A stretch of DNA of 64,000 bases from Albitalea sp966211955 (GCA_966211955.1 CBIHOF010000012.1:111847-175846), one strand, 5' to 3'; shown: positions 34,277-43,193, counted from the first letter of the stretch. The notes: generated by a model not told the origin, from the letters alone. Numbers and translations are program-made.

Positions 34277-34302
34277 GTATATACGATATATACTGTTTAT
34301 AC
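34277..34302 (+). repeat. Three 8-bp direct repeats with 9-bp period before the H1-like gene
   Basis: GTATATAC (34277), ATATATAC (34286) and GTTTATAC (34295) share the core TATAC and repeat every 9 bp, in an AT-rich patch within GC-rich DNA. They end 22 bp before the ATG of the histone-H1-like/RHH-like gene. They probably overlap its promoter. An autoregulatory operator for that protein is the simplest inference. Confidence 0.5.
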
Positions 34303-34323
34303 CGTTAGGAAGGAAACCTGAAG

Positions 34324-34800
34324 ATGAGCACCACAAGTCAAGCAAGCAGAAAAGCCGCCAAGACCCCCAAGACCAGCAAGGCCGCAAGCAAGCCCGTGTC
34401 GAAGGTCGCAACCAAGGCCGTCGCCGCGAAGAAGCGCGGCCCCAGAAAGCCGACGGCGGAAATTGCTGCGGGTGCAACGGTCCCGACGAGGCGCAAGGTC
34501 GCGGCCAAGCCCCCGAAGTCGGTAACTCCGGCTGTGGAACAGCCGAAACTCGTCAAGACGAAGCTGGTACGCGACAGCTTCACCATGCCCAAGTCCGAGT
34601 ACGCCGTGATCGACTCGCTCAAGCAGCGCAGTGCCCAGGCCGGCCGGCCGTTGAAGAAGAGCGAGGTGCTGCGCGCCGGCGTCAAGGCACTCGCGGCCAT
34701 GGCCGACGCCGACTTCGCCGCTGCCATCGGCAACGTCCAGGCGCTCAAGACGGGACGGCCCAAGTCGAAGAAGGCCGCCGAACCCGACTCACAGGTATGA
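34324..34800 (+). CDS. Histone-H1-like tail fused to a ribbon-helix-helix-like DNA-binding domain
   Basis: 158 residues. Residues 1-80 are a Lys/Ala/Pro/Thr-rich, disordered H1-like tail. Residues 80-150 (VRDSFTMPKSEYAVIDSLKQRSAQAG, then LKKSEVLRAGVKALAAMADADFAAAI) look like a short beta strand followed by two helices, as in ribbon-helix-helix proteins. AAGGAA precedes the ATG. Such proteins are common in Burkholderiales with no assigned function; DNA binding is an inference from composition. Tandem TATAC repeats in its promoter fit autoregulation. A GC hairpin follows the stop. Confidence 0.8.
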   Translation: MSTTSQASRKAAKTPKTSKAASKPVSKVATKAVAAKKRGPRKPTAEIAAGATVPTRRKVAAKPPKSVTPAVEQPKLVKTKLVRDSFTMPKSEYAVIDSLKQRSAQAGRPLKKSEVLRAGVKALAAMADADFAAAIGNVQALKTGRPKSKKAAEPDSQV

Positions 34801-34801
34801 C

Positions 34802-34816
34802 GGCGCCTCCGGCGCC
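34802..34816 (+). terminator. Hairpin after the H1-like gene
   Basis: GGCGCC-TCC-GGCGCC starts 1 bp after the TGA. The stem is short but all GC; there is no T tract. It is a probable transcription end signal. Confidence 0.4.
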
Positions 34817-35148
34817 AGCGAGACTGCATGATTTCCATTGCATGGATATCCCTGCCGGAACACTCCTCTATCAACAGCTCACACTGCGCGTCGCAAACGC
34901 ATCCGAACTGAAGCTGGTCGTACTGTTGGAGCAGCATGAGCGATAGAGCATGGACACCCATGCTCGCGAGGACCGCCATGAGACACCTTCAAGACCCGCT
35001 GTCCCGGTCGCGATAGAAAACGGGGACGAAACATTGAGCGAGCCGTAACAGCGGCGCGGGTGCGGCCACCGCTCGAAGCGTTTCCGGTGTCCGCTGTCGG
35101 CGTCCGTCCGCTATCGAGCGCCATCCGGGACCGACAGCAAGTGGCCGG
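34817..35148. other. 332-bp stretch without a recognisable gene
   Basis: No convincing reading frame or RNA gene is seen on either strand. The stretch runs up to the duplicated segment that starts at 35149. Confidence 0.4.
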
Positions 35149-35271
35149 TACCGCTTGTGCGCTTGCCCTGACTGCAGTCGTCAGCATGGGCCAAACCACG
35201 ACAGACACAAAGGGCGTGACGACGAGTACCGCCCCGGCGAAGGCCGCCAGCGTCGAGCGCAAAGTCGCCGA
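35149..35271 (+). repeat. Copy 1 of a 123-bp duplication (5' part of the His-rich protein gene)
   Basis: This segment matches 53834-53956 base for base apart from two differences (35232 C for A, 35265 T for C). In the other copy it is the first part of an intact 88-residue secreted protein. Here the ATG, signal start and C-terminal part are missing, so it is a broken copy. Sequence from 35272 to 35426 shows nothing recognisable. Confidence 0.85.
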
Positions 35272-35426
35272 ACGTGCTTTGCGAGCACCATGCATCCACC
35301 GAGATTCTTCCGTGATGGGGCAAAGCAGTGCCGCGGTGCCAGTCCTCATGTCCTCGAACTTTGTTCGTCCGATTGCAGACCTCCAGACAGTCGCTATCTG
35401 TCACGTGCGCCATCGAGTGCACGGCA

Positions 35427-35936
35427 TCATTCGGTGTCGGGTTGCCTGGCCGGGTGCGCCGCGCGAAACGCCTCCATTTCTGAACAAGCACGCGAGATCC
35501 TCAGTAGCGATGGGAAGTCACCCAGATCCACGTTGAATCGCTCCGCGCTGAACAGTTGCGGAATGAGGCAGCAGTCGGCAAGCGTCGGAGAATCTCCGAA
35601 CGAGAATCGACCACTCCTGCCCGAAGTCGCGATTTGTGCCTCTAGCGCCTTGAGACCAAGGCCTATCCAGTGCTGGATCCATTGTGTCTTCTGCTGTTCG
35701 GTGACTTGCAGATCGCCGACAAGGTACTTGAGCACTCGCAGATTGTTCAGTGGGTGCATGTCGCAAGCGACATGCAGGGCAAGACTTCGCACGAATGCTC
35801 GGTCCTCCAGTCTGGTTGGTAGCAACGGTACGTCGGGATAGCGTTCTTCGAGGTACTCCAAGATTGCCATCGATTGAGTAGTAGTCGTCGCGGCGTCTTC
35901 AAGGACGGGAACGTGACTATGCTTTCTCCATTTCAC
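35427..35936 (-). pseudogene. 5'-truncated maleylacetoacetate isomerase-like glutathione transferase
   Basis: From HVPVLEDAATTTTQSMAILEYLEERYPDVPLLP onward the protein follows zeta-class GST/maleylacetoacetate isomerase to its C-terminus (NNLRVLKYL, LADCCLIPQLFSAERF). The first 45 residues, holding the thioredoxin-fold strand and the catalytic Ser-Ser-Cys motif, are absent. The homology begins where the neighbouring DUF1622 gene ends (35917). The remaining frame would be inactive. A recombination junction near 35915 is the likely cause. Confidence 0.8.
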
Positions 35937-36264
35937 GCGCCAGAAAATAGTTCAACGCTGTTCGAAGGACGGCGATGGCGCCTAGCTTTCCAAGCATGTC
36001 CCAACTGGGTGCGACGGACGTTGCGAGAATGTCGGCACCCAACTGAAACTCCAACGCGAGCGCCATGTATCGCGCCAGTGTCTGCCTCACCGAGTTGCTC
36101 TCACGATTCTGATGCGTGACATAGGTTCGTGCGAACTCAACGAAAGAGGCCACCATCCCGATTCCGATGACGAGCGCACCCACACTCTCGACAACCAGCT
36201 TGAGCCATAAGACGGAATTGACGATAACGGCCTCAGCGCCCACATCGAAAGGGGAAGGAACCAT
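35917..36264 (-). CDS. DUF1622 family membrane protein
   Basis: 115 residues with a first long hydrophobic helix (about 20-43: LVVESVGALVIGIGMVASFVEF), a polar loop with Arg/Asn, and two further helices (ALALEFQLGADILATSV; LGAIAVLRTALNYFLAREME). This order and the FQLGADIL motif are typical of DUF1622, small inner-membrane proteins of unknown function. The stop lies inside the coding range left from the truncated GST, at a junction. Base composition is less GC-rich than in most of the window, as in the next two genes. Confidence 0.85.
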   Translation of the reverse strand: MVPSPFDVGAEAVIVNSVLWLKLVVESVGALVIGIGMVASFVEFARTYVTHQNRESNSVRQTLARYMALALEFQLGADILATSVAPSWDMLGKLGAIAVLRTALNYFLAREMEKA

Positions 36265-36333
36265 GATGAGGGTTGTGCTCTCTATGCAACCAGAAATTCG
36301 CGCCAAGCGTGCACTGCGGAAATCGCTGATCGC

Positions 36334-36915
36334 TCAGGCAAACAGCCATCGCTTCACGAGCTTTGTATAGCGCGGCATGATGACGTAGACCATGAGCACG
36401 ACGATCGTTCCCGTAACAACAAGAGTAGTGAACAAACGATGGTCGGGGATGCCTAAGACCTGCAGCGCCGGTGAGACGATCATGGGAACGCCGAGGGTCA
36501 GGGGATAAATCACAGACCAGGTCACCAGACTCTGTCGCCAGCGGGCGGGCACCTTGGTCTTGGCTTCCATTGGGGCAAACCAGAAATCCAGACCGCTACG
36601 AACGAAGAAATCGTCGCCACTGGCAAGAAGCGGCTTGACTCCTTCGATGAGCTGACTTCGAACTGGTGACTCCGTCCAGGCCCGCAGATGCGCTGTGGTG
36701 TCAAACCGAATAATGATCGTGTAGGTCCAGGAGAGACCTGGAACCGGATGGATGATCTGCCAGTCAAGATTGCCAGCAAATGATCGGCAAAGCGGCCCGA
36801 TTTCGTTCATCCATTCTTCGTACTCAGCTTGCCTGCCATCACGCACCCGATGAGTGATGACCACCGTGGCTCCCATTGTGTCGCCATTGCTTGTATTTTT
36901 CGTGTTTTGGTCCAT
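36334..36915 (-). CDS. Antibiotic biosynthesis monooxygenase-like protein with membrane anchor
   Basis: 193 residues. The N-terminal ABM/dimeric ferredoxin-like domain (VVITHRVRDGRQAEYEEWMNEI, then TYTIIIRFDT, then HLRAWTESPVR) is followed by two C-terminal hydrophobic helices (about 125-185; LGVPMIVSPAL, LFTTLVVTGTIVVLMVYVIM). This is a known architecture of membrane-attached ABM proteins, which are paired with isochorismatase or stress genes. ATG 36915 is used; 36876 is an alternative. It lies 81 bp after the isochorismatase-like gene, in the same direction, in lower-GC DNA. Confidence 0.82.
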   Translation of the reverse strand: MDQNTKNTSNGDTMGATVVITHRVRDGRQAEYEEWMNEIGPLCRSFAGNLDWQIIHPVPGLSWTYTIIIRFDTTAHLRAWTESPVRSQLIEGVKPLLASGDDFFVRSGLDFWFAPMEAKTKVPARWRQSLVTWSVIYPLTLGVPMIVSPALQVLGIPDHRLFTTLVVTGTIVVLMVYVIMPRYTKLVKRWLFA

Positions 36916-36996
36916 GGCGTCGCTCGCGTAATGAGGCATCGATCGTTTCTGCAACTTCCTCCAAGTTGAAGACTGGAGGGGCCACCTGTCGCCAGA

Positions 36997-37794
36997 TCAC
37001 CCAAGTCCAGTTTTTTCCCTGAGCTTACTTTTCACGTTCTTTTGTGCCATGTCATAGCTTTCAAACAACGCCCCATATGCGGGTTCGACGTGGTCGACAA
37101 AGACCTTGGCGAATTCCATTGCTTCTGGGCGATTCCAAGTGTGCATCACCTCTGTAATCGCCGCGAACGTGTCAATTGGCATCGCGCCGGCCTGCGTGAC
37201 CCGGGCAATGGAGATGTCGGTGGCCATCTTCGACCAATTGCCCGAGGCATCCACAATGCAGAACACTTTGTATCCCTCTGCGAGGGCGCTGAGTGCAGGA
37301 AATACCATGCAAATGCTCGTGAGCGTGCCTGCGATGAGCAATGTCTTCCGCTTGGTCTTCTCGATGGCTTCGACAAAGGGGCGGTGATCCCACGCGTTGA
37401 TCGGGCCGCTGCGCGGAACGTACACCACATCGGGGTTGCTCTGAAGGATATCGGGAATGATCGGACCATTCGGACCACCGGGAACGGAGGCCGTTGCAAC
37501 GGTCGGGATCTTCGCGATCTTCGCTGCCTTCGCAAGAGCAACTACGTTGTTGCGGAGTTCCCTGTACTCCATATCACGGACCAACTGGAACAAGCCGCTC
37601 TGATGATCTATCAGCAGCAATACAGCATCGTTGGGGTCAATCATCCACTTGTTTGTCATGTCATTTCCTTTGGTTTTCGAACTGGATACACCGCCTGCAC
37701 CAGCGGCGACTTCGGTTGCCGCTGTCGCCGACGCACTCAGCAATGTCGCTGCGCCAACCGCAGCGCCGCTAACAAGCATCTCTCTACGCTTCAT
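36997..37794 (-). CDS. Isochorismatase-family hydrolase with Tat-like signal (YcaC-like)
   Basis: 265 residues. GGAGG precedes the ATG at 37794. The N-terminus MKRREMLVSGAAVGAATLLSA looks like a twin-arginine or general signal, so the protein is probably exported. The hydrolase core has the nucleophile region SICMVFPALSA, the Asp of VLLLIDHQSG and NAWDH, matching the cysteine hydrolase group that includes YcaC and nicotinamidases. Substrate is unknown. It is followed by the ABM-type gene. Confidence 0.85.
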   Translation of the reverse strand: MKRREMLVSGAAVGAATLLSASATAATEVAAGAGGVSSSKTKGNDMTNKWMIDPNDAVLLLIDHQSGLFQLVRDMEYRELRNNVVALAKAAKIAKIPTVATASVPGGPNGPIIPDILQSNPDVVYVPRSGPINAWDHRPFVEAIEKTKRKTLLIAGTLTSICMVFPALSALAEGYKVFCIVDASGNWSKMATDISIARVTQAGAMPIDTFAAITEVMHTWNRPEAMEFAKVFVDHVEPAYGALFESYDMAQKNVKSKLREKTGLG

Positions 37795-37980
37795 GTGATC
37801 CTCCGATCGATTGATACTTTCAAATGAGTCGTGCCGTTCCAGCACACGAAGATGTCGCCGGTAGTCAATACATGGGTCATGGAGCGACTCCGGTGGGACA
37901 AAGAGTTGTCGATCGGTGGTTCCGACTGAATTTGCGGACAACTCAGTGGGTACCGGCCGGTCGATGCATACGACGGTGCT

Positions 37981-38856
37981 TTAGCCGATCCGCTTGTCAC
38001 GTCGCAGCTCGGCGCCGATGCGCTGAATTTCAGCCTCTCCCTGTGCGAGGGCGGCCTTGCTGGTGTGCACCGAGTAGTAACCCATCACCAGGTCGTGTGG
38101 ATGCTTCACCGCCGAGCCGAGGACGAAAGACGTGTCGCCACGGGCCACGCAGTCGATGGCTTGTTCCGATTCCTCGAACACGGCGAGTTCACCGGTGCCC
38201 ACCGACCCATTCACGTCGAGTCGTCCCGCGCTGACCGCCAACCACGCCACGGTGTGGCCGGCGAGCGGCGTGTATCGCCAGCGCTCGCCGTCCTTCAAAC
38301 TCACCGCAAGGTAATTCATGCCAGAAGGTGCTGGAATCGGGCTGCGGGCCTTGCCGTAGCTTCCAAGCAGCACACGGGCCGGGCCTTCGTGTGGAACGTC
38401 TGAAGGTGCCAGATAAAGGCTTTCCGCGTGTGCGTTCTCTTCCGAGGCAGGCAAGGCGACCCAGAGTTGAAAGCCCGACATCGGCGAGTCACCGACCGGT
38501 GCACCGATGTGCCACACACCGTTGCCGGAGCGCATCCACTCCACGCCGCCAGCGAGCAGCACACCCTTCTTGCCGGTCGTGTCTTCGTAGAGAAGGTTGC
38601 CTGTCATCACGAACGTCAACGTGGCGATGCCTGAATGCGGATGCATCGCGAAACCCTGGCTGCCATGACCGGCGCTGAAACTGTTGAGGTCAAGAAATAC
38701 GAATGGCTTCAGGAGCCTGCCGAGGTCACTCGGGCTCACCAGACGCGTGATCGGTCCATGGGTGCTGCCATGCGTGCGGTGGACGATGGCCCGCGCGCCG
38801 GCGCTCGATGCTTGATCAAGCTTCGAGGTGCCGGGAATGGCTAGTGATGCGGTCAT
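37981..38856 (-). CDS. Pirin family protein
   Basis: 291 residues of the pirin bicupin fold. The N-terminal cupin has HPHSGIATLTFVMTGNLLYEDTTG with the His pair that binds iron in pirins and quercetinase-like relatives, then GGVEWMRSGNGVWH and a C-terminal cupin-like domain. AAGGA precedes the ATG. It may act as a redox-responsive protein or quercetinase; neither can be decided here. It is divergent from a LysR gene, its likely regulator. Confidence 0.88.
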   Translation of the reverse strand: MTASLAIPGTSKLDQASSAGARAIVHRTHGSTHGPITRLVSPSDLGRLLKPFVFLDLNSFSAGHGSQGFAMHPHSGIATLTFVMTGNLLYEDTTGKKGVLLAGGVEWMRSGNGVWHIGAPVGDSPMSGFQLWVALPASEENAHAESLYLAPSDVPHEGPARVLLGSYGKARSPIPAPSGMNYLAVSLKDGERWRYTPLAGHTVAWLAVSAGRLDVNGSVGTGELAVFEESEQAIDCVARGDTSFVLGSAVKHPHDLVMGYYSVHTSKAALAQGEAEIQRIGAELRRDKRIG

Positions 38857-38916
38857 CTGTCGTCCTTGGAGTTGAAGTGAAGTGGGCTCGGCGAAGACAT
38901 GAGGTCTGGGCTGCTG

Positions 38917-38955
38917 CAGTCGACGTGTGAACGATAGGAGCGGTAGGATCGACTG
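38917..38955. promoter_or_regulatory. Inverted repeat in the pirin/LysR intergenic region
   Basis: CAGTCGA (38917-38923) and TCGACTG (38949-38955) are perfect inverted arms with a 25-bp spacing in the 153-bp divergent gap. It could be bound by the LysR protein. The arm spacing is not that of a classical T-N11-A site. Confidence 0.3.
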
Positions 38956-39009
38956 ACTAGCCGGTGCAATCGGAGCGCACTCGTCCAAATTTCAAAGCAA
39001 AGGGGTTTC

Positions 39010-39933
39010 ATGCTCGATCTGAACGACATTGCCTTATTCGTGCAGGTCGTGCGCAGTGGCAGCTTTGCCGAAGCGGCGCGGCGCCTCGGCGTCCCATCGA
39101 ACACTGTCAGCAGACGCGTCCAGGGACTCGAGGAACATCTCGGCACGCGGCTGTTGCAACGCTCGACCCGCAAGCTCACCCTCACCAGCGCAGGCGAGGA
39201 GTTCTACTCACGTTGTGCCGATGCAGTCGCCGGACTGTTCGATGCCGGGCAAGAGCTGAGCTCGGGAAGCCAGGAGCCGAGCGGGCTTGTTCGCGTTGCC
39301 GCACCGGCCGACTTTCTCGACATGTTCGTGATGGAGTGGGTGGCCGAGTTCCTGGCAACCTATCCCAGGGTTCGACTCGCCTTGCTGCTCAGCGATTCGA
39401 AGGTGGACCTGATCGCGGATCGCATCGACGTGGCGTTTCGTGGTGGTCCCCTCGAAGACTCGGACTACATCGGGCGGCAGGTCCTGTCGGCAGGCAACGA
39501 CGGGCTGGTGGCCAGCCCGGCTTACCTTGCAGCGAGGGGGGCGCCCAACACACTGCAGGACCTGCTGGAGCACGATTGCGTGACCTTTGCGCAGCCTGGC
39601 AGCAATCATGTGACCTGGCGCCTGGCCGGACCCGACGGCATCGATGAAACTGTGCAGGTTGCCGCTCGCTTCAGCGGCAACACGGCGCAGGCCCTTCGCA
39701 AGGCCACGCTGGCTGGGTTGGGCATCACGCTGCTTCCGAGGGCCATCCTCATGAAGGACTTGCAGGCCGGTCGCCTTGTCCCCGTGCTGCCCGAATACCA
39801 GCGTCCTGGTCACGGCCTGAATGTGCTCTACCCCAGCCGACGCCATCTTCCGCTCGCCGTGTCGGCGTTCATCGATCTCGTCGTCGAGAAAGTCGGCGAA
39901 CTGGATGCGACATCGACACCACTGCGCCCATAG
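39010..39933 (+). CDS. LysR-family transcriptional regulator
   Basis: 307 residues. The N-terminal winged helix (NDIALFVQVVRSGSFAEAARRLGVPSNTVSRRVQGLEEHLGTRLLQRSTRK) and the LysR effector domain are complete. The gene is divergent from pirin (153 bp) and 265 bp upstream of bdhA, so it could control either. The gap to bdhA has no other gene. Confidence 0.92.
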   Translation: MLDLNDIALFVQVVRSGSFAEAARRLGVPSNTVSRRVQGLEEHLGTRLLQRSTRKLTLTSAGEEFYSRCADAVAGLFDAGQELSSGSQEPSGLVRVAAPADFLDMFVMEWVAEFLATYPRVRLALLLSDSKVDLIADRIDVAFRGGPLEDSDYIGRQVLSAGNDGLVASPAYLAARGAPNTLQDLLEHDCVTFAQPGSNHVTWRLAGPDGIDETVQVAARFSGNTAQALRKATLAGLGITLLPRAILMKDLQAGRLVPVLPEYQRPGHGLNVLYPSRRHLPLAVSAFIDLVVEKVGELDATSTPLRP

Positions 39934-40198
39934 GTTGCCCGGCAGGCACGCGATGAATGTTGGGGTCATAGCGCCCTTGGCGTTCCCCAGGAGATGTGAC
40001 CCAGATCGCGACGAATGGATGGCGACAGCCTGCGCCGATTGCTTCAAAGACTGGACGAGTGCAATCCAAGCCATCGTCTGGTGAAGGCGTGGGGCCGTAC
40101 GTACATTCATTGGGTGCTGGAAGCGCAGTCGCCCCAGACAAACGAGGTGGCTGCAGCATTAAGACGCGAGGCGTCCGGCGAGTCGGAGTACACAACCC

Positions 40199-40981
40199 AT
40201 GTTCAAAGGCAAGACGGCCCTCGTCACGGGCTCAACCTCAGGCATCGGCCTGGGCATCGCGCGAGCCCTGGCCTCCGGCGGCGCCAACCTGATCCTTAAT
40301 GGCTTCGGCGACGCTGCGGAGATCGAACGGCTGCGCGCCGAGCTGGCCGAGCGCTTTGGCGTGACCGTGCGCTACGACGGTGCCGACATGAGCAGGCAGG
40401 TTGCCATCGAAGACATGATGCACAAGGCACTGAGCGAGTTCGGCGCCATCGACCTGCTCGTCAACAACGCGGGCATCCAGCATGTCGCGGCGGTCGATGA
40501 GTTTCCGCCCGACAAGTGGGATGCCATCCTGGCCATCAATCTGTCGGCGAGTTTCCACACTGTGCGCCTGGCAGTGCCGGCAATGAAGAGCCGCGGCTGG
40601 GGCAGGGTGGTCAACATCGCGTCGGCGCATGCGCTCGTGGCAAGTCCCTACAAGTCGGCCTATGTGGCCGCCAAGCATGGCGTTGCCGGTCTCACCAAGA
40701 CGGTGGCGCTCGAGGTCGCCGAAATGGGCATCACCGTCAACGCGGTGTGTCCCGGCTATGTGCTCACGCCCCTGGTGGAGAAGCAGATTCCCGACACCGC
40801 GAAGGCACGTGGCATCAGCGAGGCTGACGTGATACGCGACGTGCTTCTCGCCGCGCAGCCGACTAAGAAGTTCGTGACCGTCGAAGAGGTTGCGGCATTG
40901 ACGACCTTCCTGTGCAGCGATGGCGCCGCATCGATCACCGGTGCGATCCTGCCGATCGATGGCGGTTGGACCGCTCACTGA
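40199..40981 (+). CDS. bdhA: 3-hydroxybutyrate dehydrogenase
   Basis: 260 residues of a short-chain dehydrogenase: the NAD motif TGSTSGIG, NNAG, the Ser-Tyr-Lys catalytic set (S in NIASAH, YVAAKH) and the family-specific stretch KFVTVEEVAALTTFLCSDGAASITGAILPIDGGWTAH typical of D-3-hydroxybutyrate dehydrogenase. It oxidises 3-hydroxybutyrate to acetoacetate with NAD. It is the first gene of an operon with acetoacetate decarboxylase (31 bp) and a patatin-like phospholipase, consistent with polyhydroxybutyrate or ketone-body turnover. Confidence 0.93.
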   Translation: MFKGKTALVTGSTSGIGLGIARALASGGANLILNGFGDAAEIERLRAELAERFGVTVRYDGADMSRQVAIEDMMHKALSEFGAIDLLVNNAGIQHVAAVDEFPPDKWDAILAINLSASFHTVRLAVPAMKSRGWGRVVNIASAHALVASPYKSAYVAAKHGVAGLTKTVALEVAEMGITVNAVCPGYVLTPLVEKQIPDTAKARGISEADVIRDVLLAAQPTKKFVTVEEVAALTTFLCSDGAASITGAILPIDGGWTAH

Positions 40982-41012
40982 CTGCACTCGCAGTTACCCA
41001 AGGATTCGTCCC

Positions 41013-41819
41013 GTGAAATCCGACTCTGTTCTCGACCTGGTGTCGATGCCGATGGCCTCACCGTCCTACCCCAGGGGGCCTTACCGCTTTGTCGATCGCG
41101 AATACCTGATCGTCAGCTACGAGTCCGATCCCGAGGCGATCAGGAACGCCTTGCCCGCGCCCTTGCAGCCCGACGGCAGCAACACCGTCATGTACGAGTT
41201 CATCCGCATGCCCGATTCGTCGGGGTTCGGCGACTACACCGAATCGGGCATCGTGATCCCGGCGCTATTGAATGGCAAGCACGTGAACTTCACGGCCCAG
41301 ATGTACCTCGACGACGAGCCGCCGATTGCCGGCGGACGCGAGATCTGGGGATTCCCGAAGAAGCGCGGCAATCCAAAGCTCGGTATCGTCCACGACACCT
41401 TGACTGGCACGCTCGACTACGCCGGAGTGCAGGTCGCCGTGGGCACCATGAGTTACAAGCACCAGCACCTGCTGTACGACTTGGTGGGCCGAAAGGCCTG
41501 TTCGTCGGACTCGATCATCGAGAAGATGACCAAGACGCAAGTGAACCTGAAACTCATTCCAGACGTCGATGGATCGCTCGCAATCGCGCAGCTGGTGGGC
41601 TTCGAACTGTGCGACATCCGCGTCCACGGGGCGTGGTCCGGGCCGGCAAGGCTGCACCTGGTGCCGCACGTGAATGCGCCGGTCGCCGACCTGCCAGTGC
41701 GCAAAGTGCTTGGAGGGCTGCACTTCATCGCCGACCTGACGCTGCCTTACGGGCGCGTGCTTCACGACTACAAGCATCCGTCTCCAGCCGCGGCACCCTC
41801 CGAGCGGGTCGTGGCATGA
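41013..41819 (+). CDS. adc: Acetoacetate decarboxylase
   Basis: 268 residues. GTG 41013 follows AAGGA at 8 bp. The Schiff-base Lys lies in REIWGFPKKRGNPKL, the double-Lys motif of Adc, and the N-terminal YRFVDREYLIVSYESDP matches the family. It decarboxylates acetoacetate to acetone and CO2. The stop overlaps the patatin start. Together with bdhA it would take 3-hydroxybutyrate to acetone. Confidence 0.93.
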   Translation: MKSDSVLDLVSMPMASPSYPRGPYRFVDREYLIVSYESDPEAIRNALPAPLQPDGSNTVMYEFIRMPDSSGFGDYTESGIVIPALLNGKHVNFTAQMYLDDEPPIAGGREIWGFPKKRGNPKLGIVHDTLTGTLDYAGVQVAVGTMSYKHQHLLYDLVGRKACSSDSIIEKMTKTQVNLKLIPDVDGSLAIAQLVGFELCDIRVHGAWSGPARLHLVPHVNAPVADLPVRKVLGGLHFIADLTLPYGRVLHDYKHPSPAAAPSERVVA

Positions 41820-42931
41820 CGGCCGCGAGCAAGCGCAGGCGTTTGCCAGGGCAGGTCGTGTTGGCGCTTCAAGGCGGTGGCGCACTCGGGGCCTACCAGG
41901 CGGGGGTGTATCAGGCGATGCACGAGCAAGGCATTGAGCCCGATTGGGTGATCGGCACCTCCATCGGGGCGATCAACGGCGGGTTGATCGCCGGCAATCC
42001 CGTCTCGCAGCGACTGGAGCGCCTGAGGGCGTTCTGGAACTTCGCCGAGCACCAGCCCGCGCCGGTCGGAGCGCCGGCCTGGTTGGGCCTGGACAGTCTT
42101 CTGGCAACGATGAACACAGTCGTGCATGGCATTCCGAACTTTTTCGTGCCCAACCCGGCGGCGATGCTCGGGGTGCAGGCAGACGTCGGCATCGAGGCGG
42201 CGTCGTACTACAGCACAGCACCTTTGCGCGAGAACCTGTCCGCGCTCGTCAACGCCGAGTACATGGGCCGGGGCAGCACGCGCCTCACCGTCGGCGCGGT
42301 CAATGCCCGCAGTGGCCAGATGCGCTACTTCGACAGCGAACAGGAGAAGTTGTCCATTGACCACCTGATGGCTTCCGGCGCGCTGCCACCCGCGTTCCCG
42401 GCAGTGCGCATCGATGGTGAACCCTACTGGGACGGGGGCATCTACTCCAACACGCCGATCGAAGTGGTGCTCGATGACGAACCGCGGCGCAGCTCTGTGA
42501 TCTTCGCCGTCAATGTCTGGCAGCCGGATGGCCCCGAGCCTCAGTCGATCTTGCAGGTGATGGGGCGGCAAAAGGACATTCAGTACGCCAGCCGGGCCGA
42601 GAGCCACCTGGCGCGGCAAAAGCAGATTCAGCATCTGCGTCGTGTGATCCGAGAGTTGGGCAAGCAGATTCCAGCCGCCAAACAATCGGATCCCGACGTG
42701 AAGGAACTGGCCTCATCCGGGTGCGGCGCGACCATGCATGTGCTCAAACTGCTCGCGCCTCGGTTGGCGGGTGAGAGTCACACCAAGGACATCGACTTCA
42801 CCGGACCCGGAGTGCGGGCGCGTTGGCAAGCGGGCTACGGCGACACGCTGGCGATGATCGAACGCGCCCCATGGAATGAACCGATCGACCCCCTCGCCGG
42901 CGTGGTGGAGCACGCCGTGCTCGAACGCTGA
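41816..42931 (+). CDS. Patatin-like phospholipase/hydrolase
   Basis: 371 residues. The oxyanion GGGALGAYQAG near 22, the nucleophile GTSIG (G-x-S-x-G) near 46 and the Asp of the DGG motif (YWDGGIYSNTP) near 205 are all intact, so the Ser-Asp dyad is complete. The C-terminal region has the DUF3734 domain often fused to patatins. The ATGA overlap with adc means it is translated from the same message. It may act on polyester or lipid; no direct evidence for either. Confidence 0.9.
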   Translation: MTAASKRRRLPGQVVLALQGGGALGAYQAGVYQAMHEQGIEPDWVIGTSIGAINGGLIAGNPVSQRLERLRAFWNFAEHQPAPVGAPAWLGLDSLLATMNTVVHGIPNFFVPNPAAMLGVQADVGIEAASYYSTAPLRENLSALVNAEYMGRGSTRLTVGAVNARSGQMRYFDSEQEKLSIDHLMASGALPPAFPAVRIDGEPYWDGGIYSNTPIEVVLDDEPRRSSVIFAVNVWQPDGPEPQSILQVMGRQKDIQYASRAESHLARQKQIQHLRRVIRELGKQIPAAKQSDPDVKELASSGCGATMHVLKLLAPRLAGESHTKDIDFTGPGVRARWQAGYGDTLAMIERAPWNEPIDPLAGVVEHAVLER

Positions 42932-43193
42932 GAGGTCGGCATCCGTCCCGCTGCCGGACTGTGAGGGGCGCCGGTGCAGGGCAGTCATGGCATGGCGCGA
43001 CTTGGCACTGTCAGCGCCTAGATGCGTAGCGCGGAGGGGACGCGTGCCTGACGCGCAGAGTCGATCTGTCCACGGCGGGAATCACGCGTCGGCACGGCGG
43101 TCGGCTCGGAGAACTATGTTGTCCGCTCCTATCGACCTGCGCGGGTCTCTCGGGGGCCAACCACGCGCAACGTGGGAGCGTTGCGCAGCGCGG

